A DNA stretch of 64,000 bases from Dendrocalamus latiflorus (GCA_017311315.1 CM029666.1:4644176-4708175); one strand, 5' to 3'; counted from the stretch's first letter, positions 13,010 to 24,154 are shown. Translations and numbers: made by a program. The notes: generated by a model not told the origin, from the letters alone.

Positions 13010-13116
13010 TAGAGGCTGACAGAAGAGAGTGAGCACACATGGTGCCTTTCTTGCATGCTGATTAATGAGAGTTCATGCTTGAAGCTATGTGTGCTCACTT
13101 CTCTATCTGTCAGCCA
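13010..13116 (+). ncRNA. MIR156: MIR156 precursor hairpin 1
   Basis: The mature miR156 sequence TGACAGAAGAGAGTGAGCAC is present at 13017-13036. The opposite arm GCTCACTTCTCTATCTGTCA starts at 13093 and pairs with it, leaving a loop of about 55 bases. miR156 targets SPL (squamosa-promoter-binding-like) transcripts and holds grasses in the juvenile phase. This copy and the next lie 159 bases apart on one strand, the arrangement of the maize Corngrass1 (MIR156b/c) locus and rice MIR156b/c. All 20 mature bases match the common miR156a-type sequence. Confidence 0.96.
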
Positions 13117-13171
13117 TTAGATCTGTCTCTCTCTGTGTTTTCTGTGTATATGAAAGACGGTGCTGAAGTGG

Positions 13172-13265
13172 AAGCTGACAGAAGAGAGTGAGCACCCATG
13201 GTGGATTCTTTGCATAAGGGACATGCTTGGGAGCTATGTGTGCTCACTGCTCTGTCTGTCAGCCA
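13172..13265 (+). ncRNA. MIR156: MIR156 precursor hairpin 2
   Basis: A second perfect miR156 20-mer lies at 13176-13195. The star arm GCTCACTGCTCTGTCTGTCA begins at 13242 and pairs with it. The loop is shorter than in hairpin 1 (GTGGATTCTTTGCATAAGGG and on). The two precursors are close enough to be processed from one transcript starting at the TATA box near 12800, as at maize Corngrass1. Arm sequences outside the mature region differ from hairpin 1, so this is an old duplication and not a recent one. Confidence 0.96.
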
Positions 13266-13370
13266 CTGATCAGATCCCATTTCTTGCATGCAATCACGTT
13301 CATATATATACGTACGAATCACACTAGCTGTCCATGTATATCTTAGGGGTTTTCCAGTTTTGCTGAAGAG

Positions 13371-13698
13371 GTAAGCAGGGGGGAGCTGGGTTTTGGAGGT
13401 TTCACATAAGAGAGTGAGCACACACGGTGGTTTCTTAGCATGCGAGCGCCATGCTGGGAGCTGTGCGTGCTCAATCTCTATATCTGTGTCAGCCACTCAT
13501 CACGCCCATCTTTTCTTTCTGTTCATCGAGCCCTCGAGAATAATTCTTTGCCAGATCTCGCATAGACGTATGCAAATATTAATTTATGCATGTGTTTCCC
13601 AAAAAAAAGCATGCGGAACTATATCTTTGCAGATACCTGTACATCTTTTACTCCTGACCAGCGATTTGATTCGTGGTTTCTCTTGTCATGATTTGCAG
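13371..13698 (+). other. Predicted intron of the MIR156 primary transcript
   Basis: A strong donor (GAAGAG|GTAAGC, 13371) and acceptor (GATTTGCAG, ending 13698) bracket 328 bases. If used, hairpins 1 and 2 stay in the exon while the diverged third hairpin is intronic. This is inferred from consensus signals only. Confidence 0.35.
13397..13494 (+). ncRNA. Diverged third MIR156-like hairpin
   Basis: At 13402-13421 the sequence TCACATAAGAGAGTGAGCAC matches miR156 at 18 of 20 positions, differing at positions 2 and 6. The opposite arm GCTCAATCTCTATATCTGTG (from 13469) continues into TCAGCC and can still pair with bulges. The loop contains GGTGGTTTCTTAGCATGCGAG, like loops of the first two. Both changes fall in the seed, so canonical SPL targeting would be weakened or lost. 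It may be a decaying third copy or a new small-RNA variant; expression data would decide. Confidence 0.7.
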
Positions 13699-13784
13699 GG
13701 CACAGTGGAGTACGTAATACATCTACAAGGTTGTTCTGACTTTCAGACTACACTTGATGGTGTAGTTACTGGTTCTCTAGCGAG

Positions 13785-13810
13785 CTCTCTCTCTCTCTCT
13801 CTCTCTCTCT
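13785..13810. repeat. (CT)13 microsatellite
   Basis: An uninterrupted CT run lies downstream of the MIR156 hairpins, within the probable primary transcript. Confidence 0.95.
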
Positions 13811-14099
13811 GAGAAGATCATGTTATATACCATTCACTAGTGTCTTTGCAGTGCCTCCTTGTCTGAATATGTCCATGCTCTGAACAATTGTACTCCTTGC
13901 TGTTATTTCATGTACACAATTGTGAGACTTTAATTTGCTAACATTTTCTCTTGCCTCCTTGTAAGTAAAATTTTTTAGACCCTTCTGTCTGTTCGGTTTG
14001 TACATATATGCATGCACCAAACAAATTAAACATAGTTGAGAAGCTAGGTTGATGAATAAAGTTTATAAATGCGAAATTATTTGTGCTCTTAATTCCCGC

Positions 14100-16338
14100 T
14101 GTAGGACGGTATGGTGCAATCTGGGGGGTGAATAATTATCTCTGCTTTTTAAAATCTGAAAACAAATCTCAAACCAAAAGAAAAGCAATCTAAATTACCG
14201 GATGTAGATTTTGACCGCAAGCTGTTCGACCGCTCGCTATGATCGCTTTTGCATGTAGTCAAAATCCCCCTCTGCTTGAAAAGATTCGACTGCTAGAACG
14301 CTTCGTCGCTCGAACGTTTTAACCGCTCGAAAGAGTACAAGGCGAAGACAACACTGTGCCCGTAGCACGTCGAATCACGATGCGTTAGCACGCCGCCAAG
14401 AACACAGAAAAGCAATGCCCAGGAAAACACAACCGCCGATGAACTTTTTGTTGGAATAGATCTGATTTATTATTTCTGTACATATTTGTGGCTACAAAGC
14501 AACCTCACAACAACCCTAAAAACTCTCACACAAAAAACCTCACAAAACCCCAGCCAAAACACTTGGCCTACCTCTACTTTTATATGCTAGAGCCCTAAAC
14601 TATATTCGATTCAAACACGAGCATGAAATTCTATCTCTTCCTCAAATCAAGAGACCCGAAACCCTTACTAATACGGTTTTTACCCAAACACTCAACTTCT
14701 CAGCTATGTACTCCATTCACAACTCCTAACTCATCATGTGACGAAGCCTCTAGGACACACCTCCCATAGCCTCATCAGCTTCCGTGTTGAAGCCTTCAGG
14801 ACCACACCGCCCGTAGCTTCTTCACGCATCACCACTTTTGATCTCCACATGCTCCAGTGTTAGCCCGGCCACCTCGTGCGACATCCTCAAATGTCAGGAC
14901 CTCAAATCTCCCCATCCTATTCCTAGTCCTCCTCGTCATCGACCATGATCGTCTCCACACCTTCTTGTACATGCAAAGACCAAAGAAACATTTCCAGGCA
15001 CAAGTTCTTCACAACATGATCGTCATCGGCACACATACTCATACCACCCTTGTCCATCCATAAACAAGAATAAAATCATCCATGACCATCAACCAGGTCG
15101 TCTACGACCATACATTCCATCGCTTATTGCAAATCAGCTCCAGACAACTTATTACGGCCGCTAGCTCAACAAGTACTAAAAAACCACAAGTACTCGGGAA
15201 AACTATCGCTCCACTCCAAACACTCAGGGATACCATATATCGCTACTGACCAAAACCATCGAGTACCGAATGCCAAGTCTACGATTACCAATTATTAACC
15301 AATCACCGCACCATCGATTACCGAGCACCGAGTATCACTGACAACCGCTCCGACCAGATCAGTCAACCACTGATCCAGCACAAGTACTTAAGGTACTTGA
15401 AGATCACAGGAATTAAAGCACTCGTACCGACCATGAAGTCTATGAGTATCGACCGTGAAGCTCACAACAACCGATCGCAAAGCCTTCGACTACCGAAGAC
15501 AACGACAGAAGACTGCAAAGTCTACGACTATGAAAACAAGACTGTGAAGTCTACAACTATAATAATAGTCCGCATAGTCTATGACCATTGACAGCAAAGT
15601 CTTTGACTATCGACAATTAAAATCTACGACTATCGAGTATCGACTAGGTACTGTAACTACGACAACGTAAATCTACTATAGCTACGATTACCTTCAGTGG
15701 TTGATATTCCGTGGTCGAACTTCTATAGTTGATATTCCGTGGTCGACGCCTGATGTGGTCAAAGTAGAACGTGGTCGTAGTCGAATGTGATCGTAAACGA
15801 ATTTGAGTTGTAACCAACATGGTCGAAGTCTGACATGGTCGAAGTCTGCCGTGATTGAAAGTCATCGTGATTGTAGTCTGTCGTGGTCATTTAGCCGTGT
15901 GATCCTCCGATGCCACTTGAGTGCCGTGCGATGTTCCGATGCATATCGAAAGTCGTCCGATGCTCCGGAGCTACTCGAATATCGTTCGATACTCTATTGC
16001 TACTCGAACGGATCGAACTCCGTTCGATGCTACTTGAACCCGATCAAACTGGTCTGAAATTACTCAGAGCAACCAAAATCACTCGAAGCCGTTCGATGCT
16101 CTAAAGCTACTCGAATACCGTTCGATACCACTCGGACCCGATCGGACTGGTCCAAAACTACTTGGAGCAACCAAAAACATTCAGAGAAGACAAAAACCAC
16201 TCGGAGTAGAGTAAAACCACTTGAACTTGAAACCTTCAACCGCGATCAACCAAAACTTTCACAAACGCAAAATCCAAAGTAATCCAAATATCGATTATTC
16301 ATCATCACTTTATTTACAACCATCCACATGGTCTAACA
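14100..16338 (-). mobile_element. Solo LTR, 2.24 kb, minus strand
   Basis: The block begins TGTAGGACGG and ends GTCTAACA on the plus strand, giving LTR-type TG...CA ends. Flanks CCCGC (14095-14099) and CTCGC (16339-16343) match at 4 of 5 positions, fitting a 5-bp duplication. Read on the minus strand it ends CACCCCCCAGATTGCACC...CCGTCCTACA, the usual end of long copia LTRs. Positions 15000-16260 are filled with degenerate GACCATG/AGTCTACGAC and CGTTCGATGCTACTCGAAC repeats. No internal region is attached. It is an inverted relative of the repeat at 5.05-7.1 kb. Confidence 0.65.
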
Positions 16339-16565
16339 CTCGCATATTGAAGTAATTGTTTCTTCAATTTATTATACTTCCATCACAAATTGGCCTAATT
16401 AACACACATGCTCACTGGAGATTTTTCTTTTGAGACGTCGTTGGAGATCTTCAGTAATGCTCTTGTGTGAACTTTCTACGAAACCATCTGAAGGAAAGCT
16501 GTTCACCTAGCTGGCTATAATACATGTAGTATATGGGGCTACTATAAGGTGCAGTCTAAACAAGC

Positions 16566-16744
16566 TGTTAAAATAGCAATCTCTTATCTCTAACTCTGTT
16601 GTAATCTTCAATTAATTGTAGCACATTTAGCTGTCGCCGCTAACTCTGTTTTGCCGGTTGTTGTAATCCCGATTGAACCGGTTCTCATGTAATCTTGCAT
16701 TATAAATACAGAAGCTAACCCAAGAGGTAGCTTTACGCCAAACA
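16566..16744 (+). repeat. 5' LTR of copia A
   Basis: It is 179 bp with TG...CA ends, and a TATA box TATAAATA lies at 16701-16708. The 3' copy has lost the bases after GCATTATA, so its TATA region differs. Confidence 0.75.
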
Positions 16745-16922
16745 GAGAGTGGATCCAAGACAGCAAGAAAAGTCACCAGGAGAAAAAGAAAAATAGCGCA
16801 GTTTTTTCTTCGTTCCCTCGATCCAAGAGCTGCTTCAAAGTAGCCCGAGATCTTGATCCATGCTCAAGATCATGTCATGATCTCCGGTAAGTAGTGTCAC
16901 CGATGACGAAGCATCATCCAAT

Positions 16923-17710
16923 ATGATGGCGAAGGAGAAATCTGCTTTCTCGCTACATTATCCGATATTCACGACGAGCAATTATGTAGCCTGGGCAATC
17001 AAGATGAAGTTGTACATGAAGGCTCAAGGAATGTGAGACGCGATCGAGAATGGCAACGTCGATATACGCAAGGATCAGATGGCATTGGCGGCCATCTATC
17101 AGGGTATCCCAGAGGAGATGCTCTTCCTACTGCGTGGGAGGCGTTGAAGATGATGCATGTTGGCGCCGATCGTGTGAAGGAAGCAAATGTACAAATTCTC
17201 AAGACCGAGTTTGAGGTGCTACGTATGAAGGAAACGGAGTCGATCAATGTCTTCGCCGTCTGGTTGACGATCATCATCAACAAGATACGGGCCCTTGGCG
17301 AGAAGGTGGAAAAGTTGTACGTGGTGAAGAAATTCTTTCGTGTTGTTCCCTTACAGTTTCTCCCAATTGCTTCGGTAGAGCAATTTAGAGACCTAAAGAC
17401 AATGATTGTGGATGAGGTCATCGGTCGTCTTAAAGCATATGAGGAACGCATCCACGACAATAGCAACAACGGCGATGAACAGCTCTTGTTGACTCGTACA
17501 AAGTGGGAGATCCGATCATCGAAGTATGAAGGCACGAACACTTCCAGGGGTGGTGGCCAAGGCCGTTAGAATCAAAAGTTTGATAAGGCAAAAGTGAGGT
17601 GTTATAATTGTAACGATTATGAGCACTTTGCTTTAGAATGCCCCAAGCCGAGGATAAAGAAAGCATTTGTTGTTGAAGCGCTCAGCGATGATAAATCAAC
17701 AGTGCTATGA
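16923..17710 (+). pseudogene. Copia gag pseudogene with zinc knuckle
   Basis: The translation starts MMAKEKSAFSLHYPIF and continues with NYVAWAIKMKLYMKAQGM, a TGA stop where Trp is expected, and VDIRKDQMALAAIYQGIP. A frameshift near 17130 leads to an open run WEALKMMHVGADRVKEANV...ALGEKVEKLYVVKKFFRVVP. This is the UBN2-type gag of plant copia elements. A CCHC knuckle VRCYNCNDYEHFALECPK follows at about 17594-17647. The gag type differs from that of nested copia X, whose pol resembles that of A. It may therefore belong to a different element inserted into A. Protease, integrase and RT do not follow; the sequence goes directly to a polypurine tract and LTR. Confidence 0.75.
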
Positions 17711-18012
17711 TGATGAGTTGAGTCAGGGACGTCGAGAAGATGTGTCGCCGCCCAAATTCAAGTAAGATGAAAAGAAATCGGAACATTGAGGAGATGTGTC
17801 ACCGTTCTGTGTCAAGTATGAGTTTAGTAAATCATAGTTGAGACCAACTGCTTCAATGTTTTAGAATCTTTGCATATGGATGACCGTACCGGTTGAGTTG
17901 AGTTCCTACATGTAGCTTGCATGTAGAACGCTTCATGTGGAGGTGTAACTGGTAGTTCATAATGCATTGAGGCTAAAACTAGAGTATGTCAAGTCAAGAT
18001 TAAGGGGGAGAT

Positions 18013-18337
18013 TGTTAGAAATAATCTTGACTTAGAGTTCAAGACGTAGTAGAATCCGTCTCTGTGTGTAACTCAAGTTGAAGTTGTGTCCAACTTGAAG
18101 TTCGAATACGTATGCTAGTAGGAGATTATTAGCCTATATATTGAGAAGGCTTGTAGCCAGTTTTGCAAGAAAAAAGGGGGAGAGTAAGAGAATAGAGAAA
18201 TTCAGAAATTCTCGTGTGTTCTCTCAGTTTCTTTGTGATGTGTGCGTTTTCTCCTAGAATAAAGTTAAGAATTGTCGGTACAGAAGATTCATAAACCCCT
18301 CGAGAAGAGTAGTGGCCCTGCACTAGGTTCAGGAACA
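18013..18337 (+). repeat. Foreign copia-type LTR inside element A
   Basis: A polypurine tract (AAGGGGGAGAT) at 18002-18012 is followed by TGTTAGAAATAATCTTGAC, and the block ends CAGGAACA. This is a 325-bp LTR unrelated to the LTRs of A. With the gag at 16.9-17.7 kb it looks like the 3' half of a second element lacking pol and its 5' LTR. Confidence 0.5.
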
Positions 18338-18371
18338 ATATACGACACCCAAAGCAATACACATATGGAAC

Positions 18372-19861
18372 AGTGCCGTATGATGTGCGTCGTATAGCAT
18401 TTTTTTTTTTTGCATTAGAACCCACGTCTCACAAAGCAGCCCTAGAGGATTCACGTTGGTGGGAGTCAATGGATTCAGAGTTTCAGGCTCTGCAGAAGAA
18501 TGACACATGGATACTTGTCTCGCCACTGCATGGTCAGAATCTGGTTGACTACAAATGGGTTTTCAAAATCAAGCAAAAGTCAGATAGGACACTGGACCCC
18601 AGTATAAAGCAAGACTACTAGCAAAGGGTTTTAAGCAACGGTATGGTATTGATTGTGCCGACACTTTTAATCCGGTTGTCAAACCGACTACAATGCGTGT
18701 GAGTCTGTTGCTTGCAGTCTTGAATGGGTGGAATCTGCGGCAAAAATGATGTCTAAAATGCATTTATGCATGGTGTTCTCAAGGAGGATGTCTATATGAG
18801 CCAACCACCTGGATATGAAGATAGCAAGCATCCGAAGTATGTCTGCAAACTTTAGAAGGCCCTGTATGGTTTAAAATAGGCACCTCGAGCATAGTTCTTC
18901 AGATTGAGTTCAAAATTGGTTGAGCTTCGTTTTGTTCCATCAAAGGAAGATACATAACTTTTCACTCTCAGAAGTCTTGAGGTTACAATGTATATGTTGA
19001 TATATGTTGCGACATAATCATTGCTAGTTCTTCTGTTGAAGCTACAGGTCGATTGATCCAAAGATTGACAGATGACTTCACCATCAAGGATCTCGTGAAT
19101 ATGAATTACTTCCTAGGAATAGAAGCTACTCCAACCAAAACTGGTATGTTACTTACTCAGAAGAAGTATGTGACAGATTTGCTCAGAAAGACAAATATGC
19201 TCGAGTGTAAACCATTGCCCATGCCCATGTCAAGTTCGGAGAAACTCACCAGGGAGAATGGCACAACTCTCTCAGAATCAGATATTTTTCAGTAAAGTAT
19301 AGTGAGTGCTTTGCAATACTTGACGCTTACAATATCATTTGTTGTCAACGAGGTTTGTCAATTTTTGCAAGCACCAACTAAAACTCACTGGTGTGCTGTA
19401 AAAAGGATCTGAGATATATTAGAGGATCCTCTACAATCGGACTGCATATTCAAAGATCATCATCGACTTTACTTGGTGCCTTTTCAGATTTTGATTGGGC
19501 TGGGTGTACAGATGACAGGAGATCAACAAATGGTTTTGCTGTTTTTATTGGACCAAATCTACTATCTTGGAGTTGAAAGAAACAGCAAATTGTGGCACGT
19601 TCGAGCACAGAAGCCGAGTATAAGTCATTGGCCAATGCCACAGTAGAGCAAATTTGGGTTCAATCTTTGTTCAAGGAGTTATGTATACATCAATCACGAC
19701 CTCCAGTGCTCTGGTGTGATAACTTGGGTGCCACATATCTTAGTGTAAATCCAGTTTTTCATACACGAACAAAGCACATTGAAGTGGACTTCCATTTTGC
19801 GAGAGAACGAGTTGCTTGGAAGATGATAGATGTGCATTTCGTTTCATCAGGAGATTAGGTA
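18372..19861 (+). pseudogene. Copia A reverse transcriptase/RNase H pseudogene
   Basis: RT begins with AALEDSRWWESMDSEFQAL and DYKWVFKIKQK, continues with AKGFKQRYGIDCADTFNPVV, and has the CKL and YGLK regions with stops in Gln codons. In the YVDD catalytic box one base is missing near 19009 (TATGTTGCGACATAATC), which shifts the frame. RNase H follows: DFDWAGCTDDRRSTNGFAVF, ARSSTEAEYKSLANATVEQ and WCDNLGATYLSVNPVFHTRT. The frame ends VSSGD-stop at 19858 and continues after the nested element at 24401-24486. At least six stops or frameshifts make it dead. It is related to the pol of nested X. Confidence 0.85.
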
Positions 19862-19961
19862 GCAACTTCCTATGTTAGGCGCTGGATTCTAAGATCCCGG
19901 TTACACAATCAATTACATCAGGATCATGTACACAATCACGGAATATACAGATATTTCAACA
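19862..19961 (-). repeat. Truncated 3' LTR of copia X
   Basis: It contains the first 100 bp of the LTR, preceded on the minus strand by the polypurine tract (19962-19970). It stops within U3, before the TATA box, and directly abuts the host duplication GGTAGCA. Confidence 0.85.
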
Positions 19962-19981
19962 CCCTACCTCAATCTTAACAT

Positions 19982-22900
19982 CTAGTACAGATTAAGATTG
20001 TTTCTGAAATAGCTGAAACTCTGCACTGGAAGAGGCTTTGTAAATATGTCAGCTGTTTGATCTTGCGATGTGATGAATCGGACATCCAACAGCTTCCTTG
20101 CAACCCGTTCTCTCACAAAATGAAAATCTACCTCAATGTGCTTAGTACGGGCATGAAACACAGGATTTGCCGATAAATATGTAGCTCCCAGGTTGTCGCA
20201 CCACAGAGACGGCGGTCTCTCCTGAAAGATGCCCAACTCTTTTAGCAAGGACTGAATCCAGATGATTTCAGCCGTTGTGTTTGCAAGACCTTTGTATTCT
20301 GCCTCTGTGCTAGATCGAGATACAGTGTTTTGCCTCTTCGAGCTCCATGAAATCAGATTGGTTCCGTAATATATTGCATATCCACTGGTTGACCTCTGAT
20401 CATCCGTGCAACCAGCCCAGTCAGAGTCTGTGAATGCACTTACAAGACTTGAATTAGACTTCTTGAAGTGCAGTCCCAGATTTTGAGTAAATTGCAATTA
20501 TCTGAGAATCCGTTTGACTGCTGCCCAATGATCTTGAGTAGGAGAGTGTAAGAACTGACATACTTTGTTAACCGAGTATGACAAATCTGGCCGAGTTATT
20601 GTCAGGTACTGAAGAGCCCCGACAGTACTCCTGTATTTCATTGCTTCTGTATCAGATAACAATGTACCTTGAGCTCGTGATAACTTTTCACTGGATGACA
20701 TTGGTGTAGAAATAGGCTTGCAATTTATCATATTTGCTCTGGAAAGAATATCCCCAATGTATTTCTTCTGTGTGAGTGTAACACCATTCTTATCAGTGAT
20801 GACTTCTATACCCAGGAAGTAGTGTAGATCACCCATATCTTTGATTGCAAAGTCTTTGTGCAATTGATCAAGTACAATCTGAACAGCATTGACTGAAGAG
20901 CTTGTGATGATAATATCATCAACATAGATTAGCATATATATGATATTACCATTTTGATTGTATATGAAAAGAGAATTATCAGCTTGCGATGGACTGAAAC
21001 CAATTCCCTCTAGTTTGGAGCTCAATTTTGAGTACCATGCCCGTGGGGCTTGCTTGAGACCATAGATTGCTTTGTCCAACTTGCAAACATGCTGTGGATG
21101 ACTTGAATCTTCATATCCTGGTGGTTGCCTCATGTACACCTGTTCCTCTAACTCGCCATGCAAGAAAGCATTGTGTACATCAATTTGCCGTAGACACCAC
21201 CCCTTGGAAACCGCAAGGGAAAGAATCAATCTCACCGTTGTCGGATTTACAACTGGACTAAACGTGTCTTCATAATCCAAACCATATTTCTGCTTGAATC
21301 CTTTTGCAACAAGACGTGCCTTATACCGATCAATACTGCCATCAGCTTTGCGCTTCAATTTAAACACCCATTTACTATCTATTATATTCTGGTCTGGCTG
21401 CTTTTCAACAAGACGCCATGTTTGATTCTTCTGAAGAGCTTCAAACTCAGAGTCCATTGCTTGCTTCCAATGTTTATCTTGCATTGCTTGCTTATAGCAG
21501 GATGGTTCAATCTGCTCCTGTTCAAATGCAACCACAGTATTGAATATAACTTTCCCTCTGTTGGTTGTATACCGAACAGTGCCGTCAGAGAACTTCTTAG
21601 GTTTGTGAACACCACACTGAAGCCTAGTCCTCACACCCTGTTGTTCTTGAGGTGCAGACGCTTCCTCCATCATAGCAGGAACAACAGTAGACTCAATAAC
21701 TTCAGCACCTGCAGGGTTAGTAACAGAAGTACTAGGCAAAGGATTGACAATATCATGCACATGGTCTTTCTCAAAACAGGAAGGAGTGTTCAAATGGAGA
21801 GGCAAGAGAGTTGCTTGGGACTGCACAGGAATAATGCGATTTGTTTCCTCGGCAAAGGGAAACACAAATTCATCAAAGATTACATCCCTAGAGATATAGA
21901 CACGCCCAGTTTGTCGATCTAGGCATTTGTAACCCTTGTGAAAATTGCTATAACCAATGAAGACACATCGTTTGGATCTGAAGGCAAGTTTATGTCTGTT
22001 GTATGGTCGTAAATTCGGCCAACACGCACAACCATACGTTTTCAGGAGAGTGTAATCAGGTTTAACTTTGAACAGTTTTTCCATCGGAGTGTAAAACTGA
22101 AGGACTCGGCTGGAAAGTCTGTTTATGATGAAACAAGCAGAGGTGAAAGCCTCATCCCAGAATTTTAATGGCATTGAGGCTTGCGCAAGGAGGGTAAGTC
22201 CTACATCAACAATGTGTCGGTGTTTTCGCTCCGCAAAGCCATTTTGTTGATGTGTGTGAGGGCAAGAGAGGAGATGATTAATGCCAGTATGCTGAAAAAG
22301 GTTTTGCAGGAATTTGTATTCCCCTCCACCATCTGACTGAACAGCAAGAATCTTTTTGTGCAGCATTCTTTCAACATGAGTTTGGAATTGAATAAAGACA
22401 TTGGCAACTTCAGACTTGTGCTTTATTGGATAAAACCACACAAACTTGCTAAAATCATCTATGAATCTGACATAGTACTGGAAGCCTCCTACTGAGGTAC
22501 AAGCCGGTCCCCAGACATCAGTGAAGATGAGGTCTAAGGGAGCACTTGACACATTATTTGAAAGATGAAATGGAAGCTGATGACTCTTTCCCTCCTGACA
22601 AGCATTACATACATGCTGTTTATCTATATTAGAGATTACAGGGAGTTTATTTTTATGAAGAACTCGTTGAACAATGGTGGAAGAAGGGTGACCCAGCCGA
22701 CAATGCCACAAATGTGGTGTAGTCTTGACACTCGTGAGGACTTGTCTGTTCAAGACACTGGAGGAAGACGTAACCAAAGGATATAGACCTCCCTCACATC
22801 TGCCTTGAAAAAGAAGTCTCCTCGTGGCTCGATCCTTGATAAGAAAGTAATCAGGATGAAACTCAAGATAAATGTTATTGTCGGATGTAAAACGATGCAC

Positions 22901-24127
22901 AGAGACAAGGTTCCTTTGCGCATTAAGGACATGTAGAACATTGTTCAGTTTCAAGGTTTGATTATTTGTAGAAATTTGAGATTGACCAATGTGTGAAATT
23001 GTCATACCTGAGCCATTGGCTGTCTGAACTTGCTTTCCATGATATTTCTCTCGAACAGATAATTTATCTAGTTCGGAGGTGATGTGATCCGTCGCACCTG
23101 AGTCTGTGTACCAGTTTGGATCAATATTGTAAGTTGGTGTTGTTGCTGCCATGTTTGCTACATGAGATTCTTCAGCTTGATAAGAGTGATTGAATCGATT
23201 ATAGCACTTCAGTGCTATATGACCCATTTTGCCACAGATCTGGCATTGTGGGCGATTGCCAGTGCGGGGTACAGTCTGATTGTTGTAGTTGCCAGTTTGA
23301 TTGTTGTAGTTGCCTTGGATTTTGCCGCGACCACCACCCGTGCCTCCACTGTGGCTTCCGCGTCCTTTGCCTTGAAAGCCACTTCTTCCTCCACGAGCAG
23401 TACGTATTACATTGTTTGCCGAGATTTGAAAAGTGCTATTGTTATGCTCTCTTCTCATCTCAGCGCCCAACATATGCGCATATAGCTCAGAAAGAGAAAT
23501 TGGCTCAATTCTTGTGGTGATTGAAGTGACCAAAGGGTCATAATCTTCTCCCAGACCAGCAAGCATATAGGAAACTACTTCTTCATCACGAAGTGGCTGT
23601 CCTATGGAAGACAATGTATCTGCAAGCGTTTTGACTTTATTGAAATACTCAGACATAGACAAGTCACCTTTCTTCATGGTTGTCAGCTGCATCCAGATCT
23701 GCATGGTTCTGGCTCTGGATCCTGATGAAAACATCCCTTCCAAAGCGCTCCAGACTTCAGCTGAGGTATTGAGAAGAAGAACCCGACCAAGGATGTCTTC
23801 TTGCAGTGAGGAAAGGCGAGTACTCAAAACAAGCTGGTCTTGAATCAGCCATTGTTGGAACGCCGGATTTGGAACTTGTATAGCGCCATCAGCCGAGGAC
23901 TGGGTGATGGTAGTAGCTGGTCGTGGCATAGTACCATCAACATAACCAAGCAATTGTTGACTCCTCAGGTAAGGCATAATCTGAGCCTTCCACAGGAGAT
24001 AATTTGTGTTCGTGAGCCGAACAGTAATAAGAGAGCTGAAGGAAGGAGCAGGCGTTGGGAGAAGACCAGCCATGGATAATGCACTGGCCGGAGAAGAGGA
24101 ATTAACAACGCCGCTGGACGTAGACAT
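19982..24127 (-). CDS. Copia X gag-pol polyprotein, one in-frame stop
   Basis: One reading frame of 1,382 codons encodes a complete Ty1/copia polyprotein. In order it has: UBN2-type gag (about residues 35-235); CCHC knuckle CQICGKMGHIALKC (about 295); aspartic protease WYTDSGATDHIT (about 339); GAG-pre-integrase LWHCRLGHPSS; integrase with DVWGPA, QSDGGGEY and HQQNGFAERKHR; RT with KWVFKLKRKADG, NAFLHGELEEQVYM and YVDDIIITSS; and RNase H with DSDWAGCTDD and SRSSTEAEYKGLA. The only lesion is a TAA at 20498-20500, after VKRILR, where a Tyr codon is usual. It cuts off RNase H, so the copy is probably non-autonomous now. The start at 24127 lies 16 bases downstream of the primer site. Confidence 0.93.
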
Positions 24128-24142
24128 TTTCTATGTGGTGTG

Positions 24143-24154
24143 GCTCTGATACCA
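24143..24154 (-). other. Primer-binding site of copia X
   Basis: TGGTATCAGAGC on the minus strand is complementary to the 3' end of initiator-Met tRNA, the standard plant copia primer. Confidence 0.9.

Noticed and set aside
13110..13812. Open frames of 128 and 139 residues over the MIR156 hairpins
   Set aside because: They overlap precursor arms on opposite strands, and the conserved feature there is the hairpin, not the protein.
21067..24079. Plus-strand frames inside copia X
   Set aside because: They are shadows antisense to a clear gag-pol frame.
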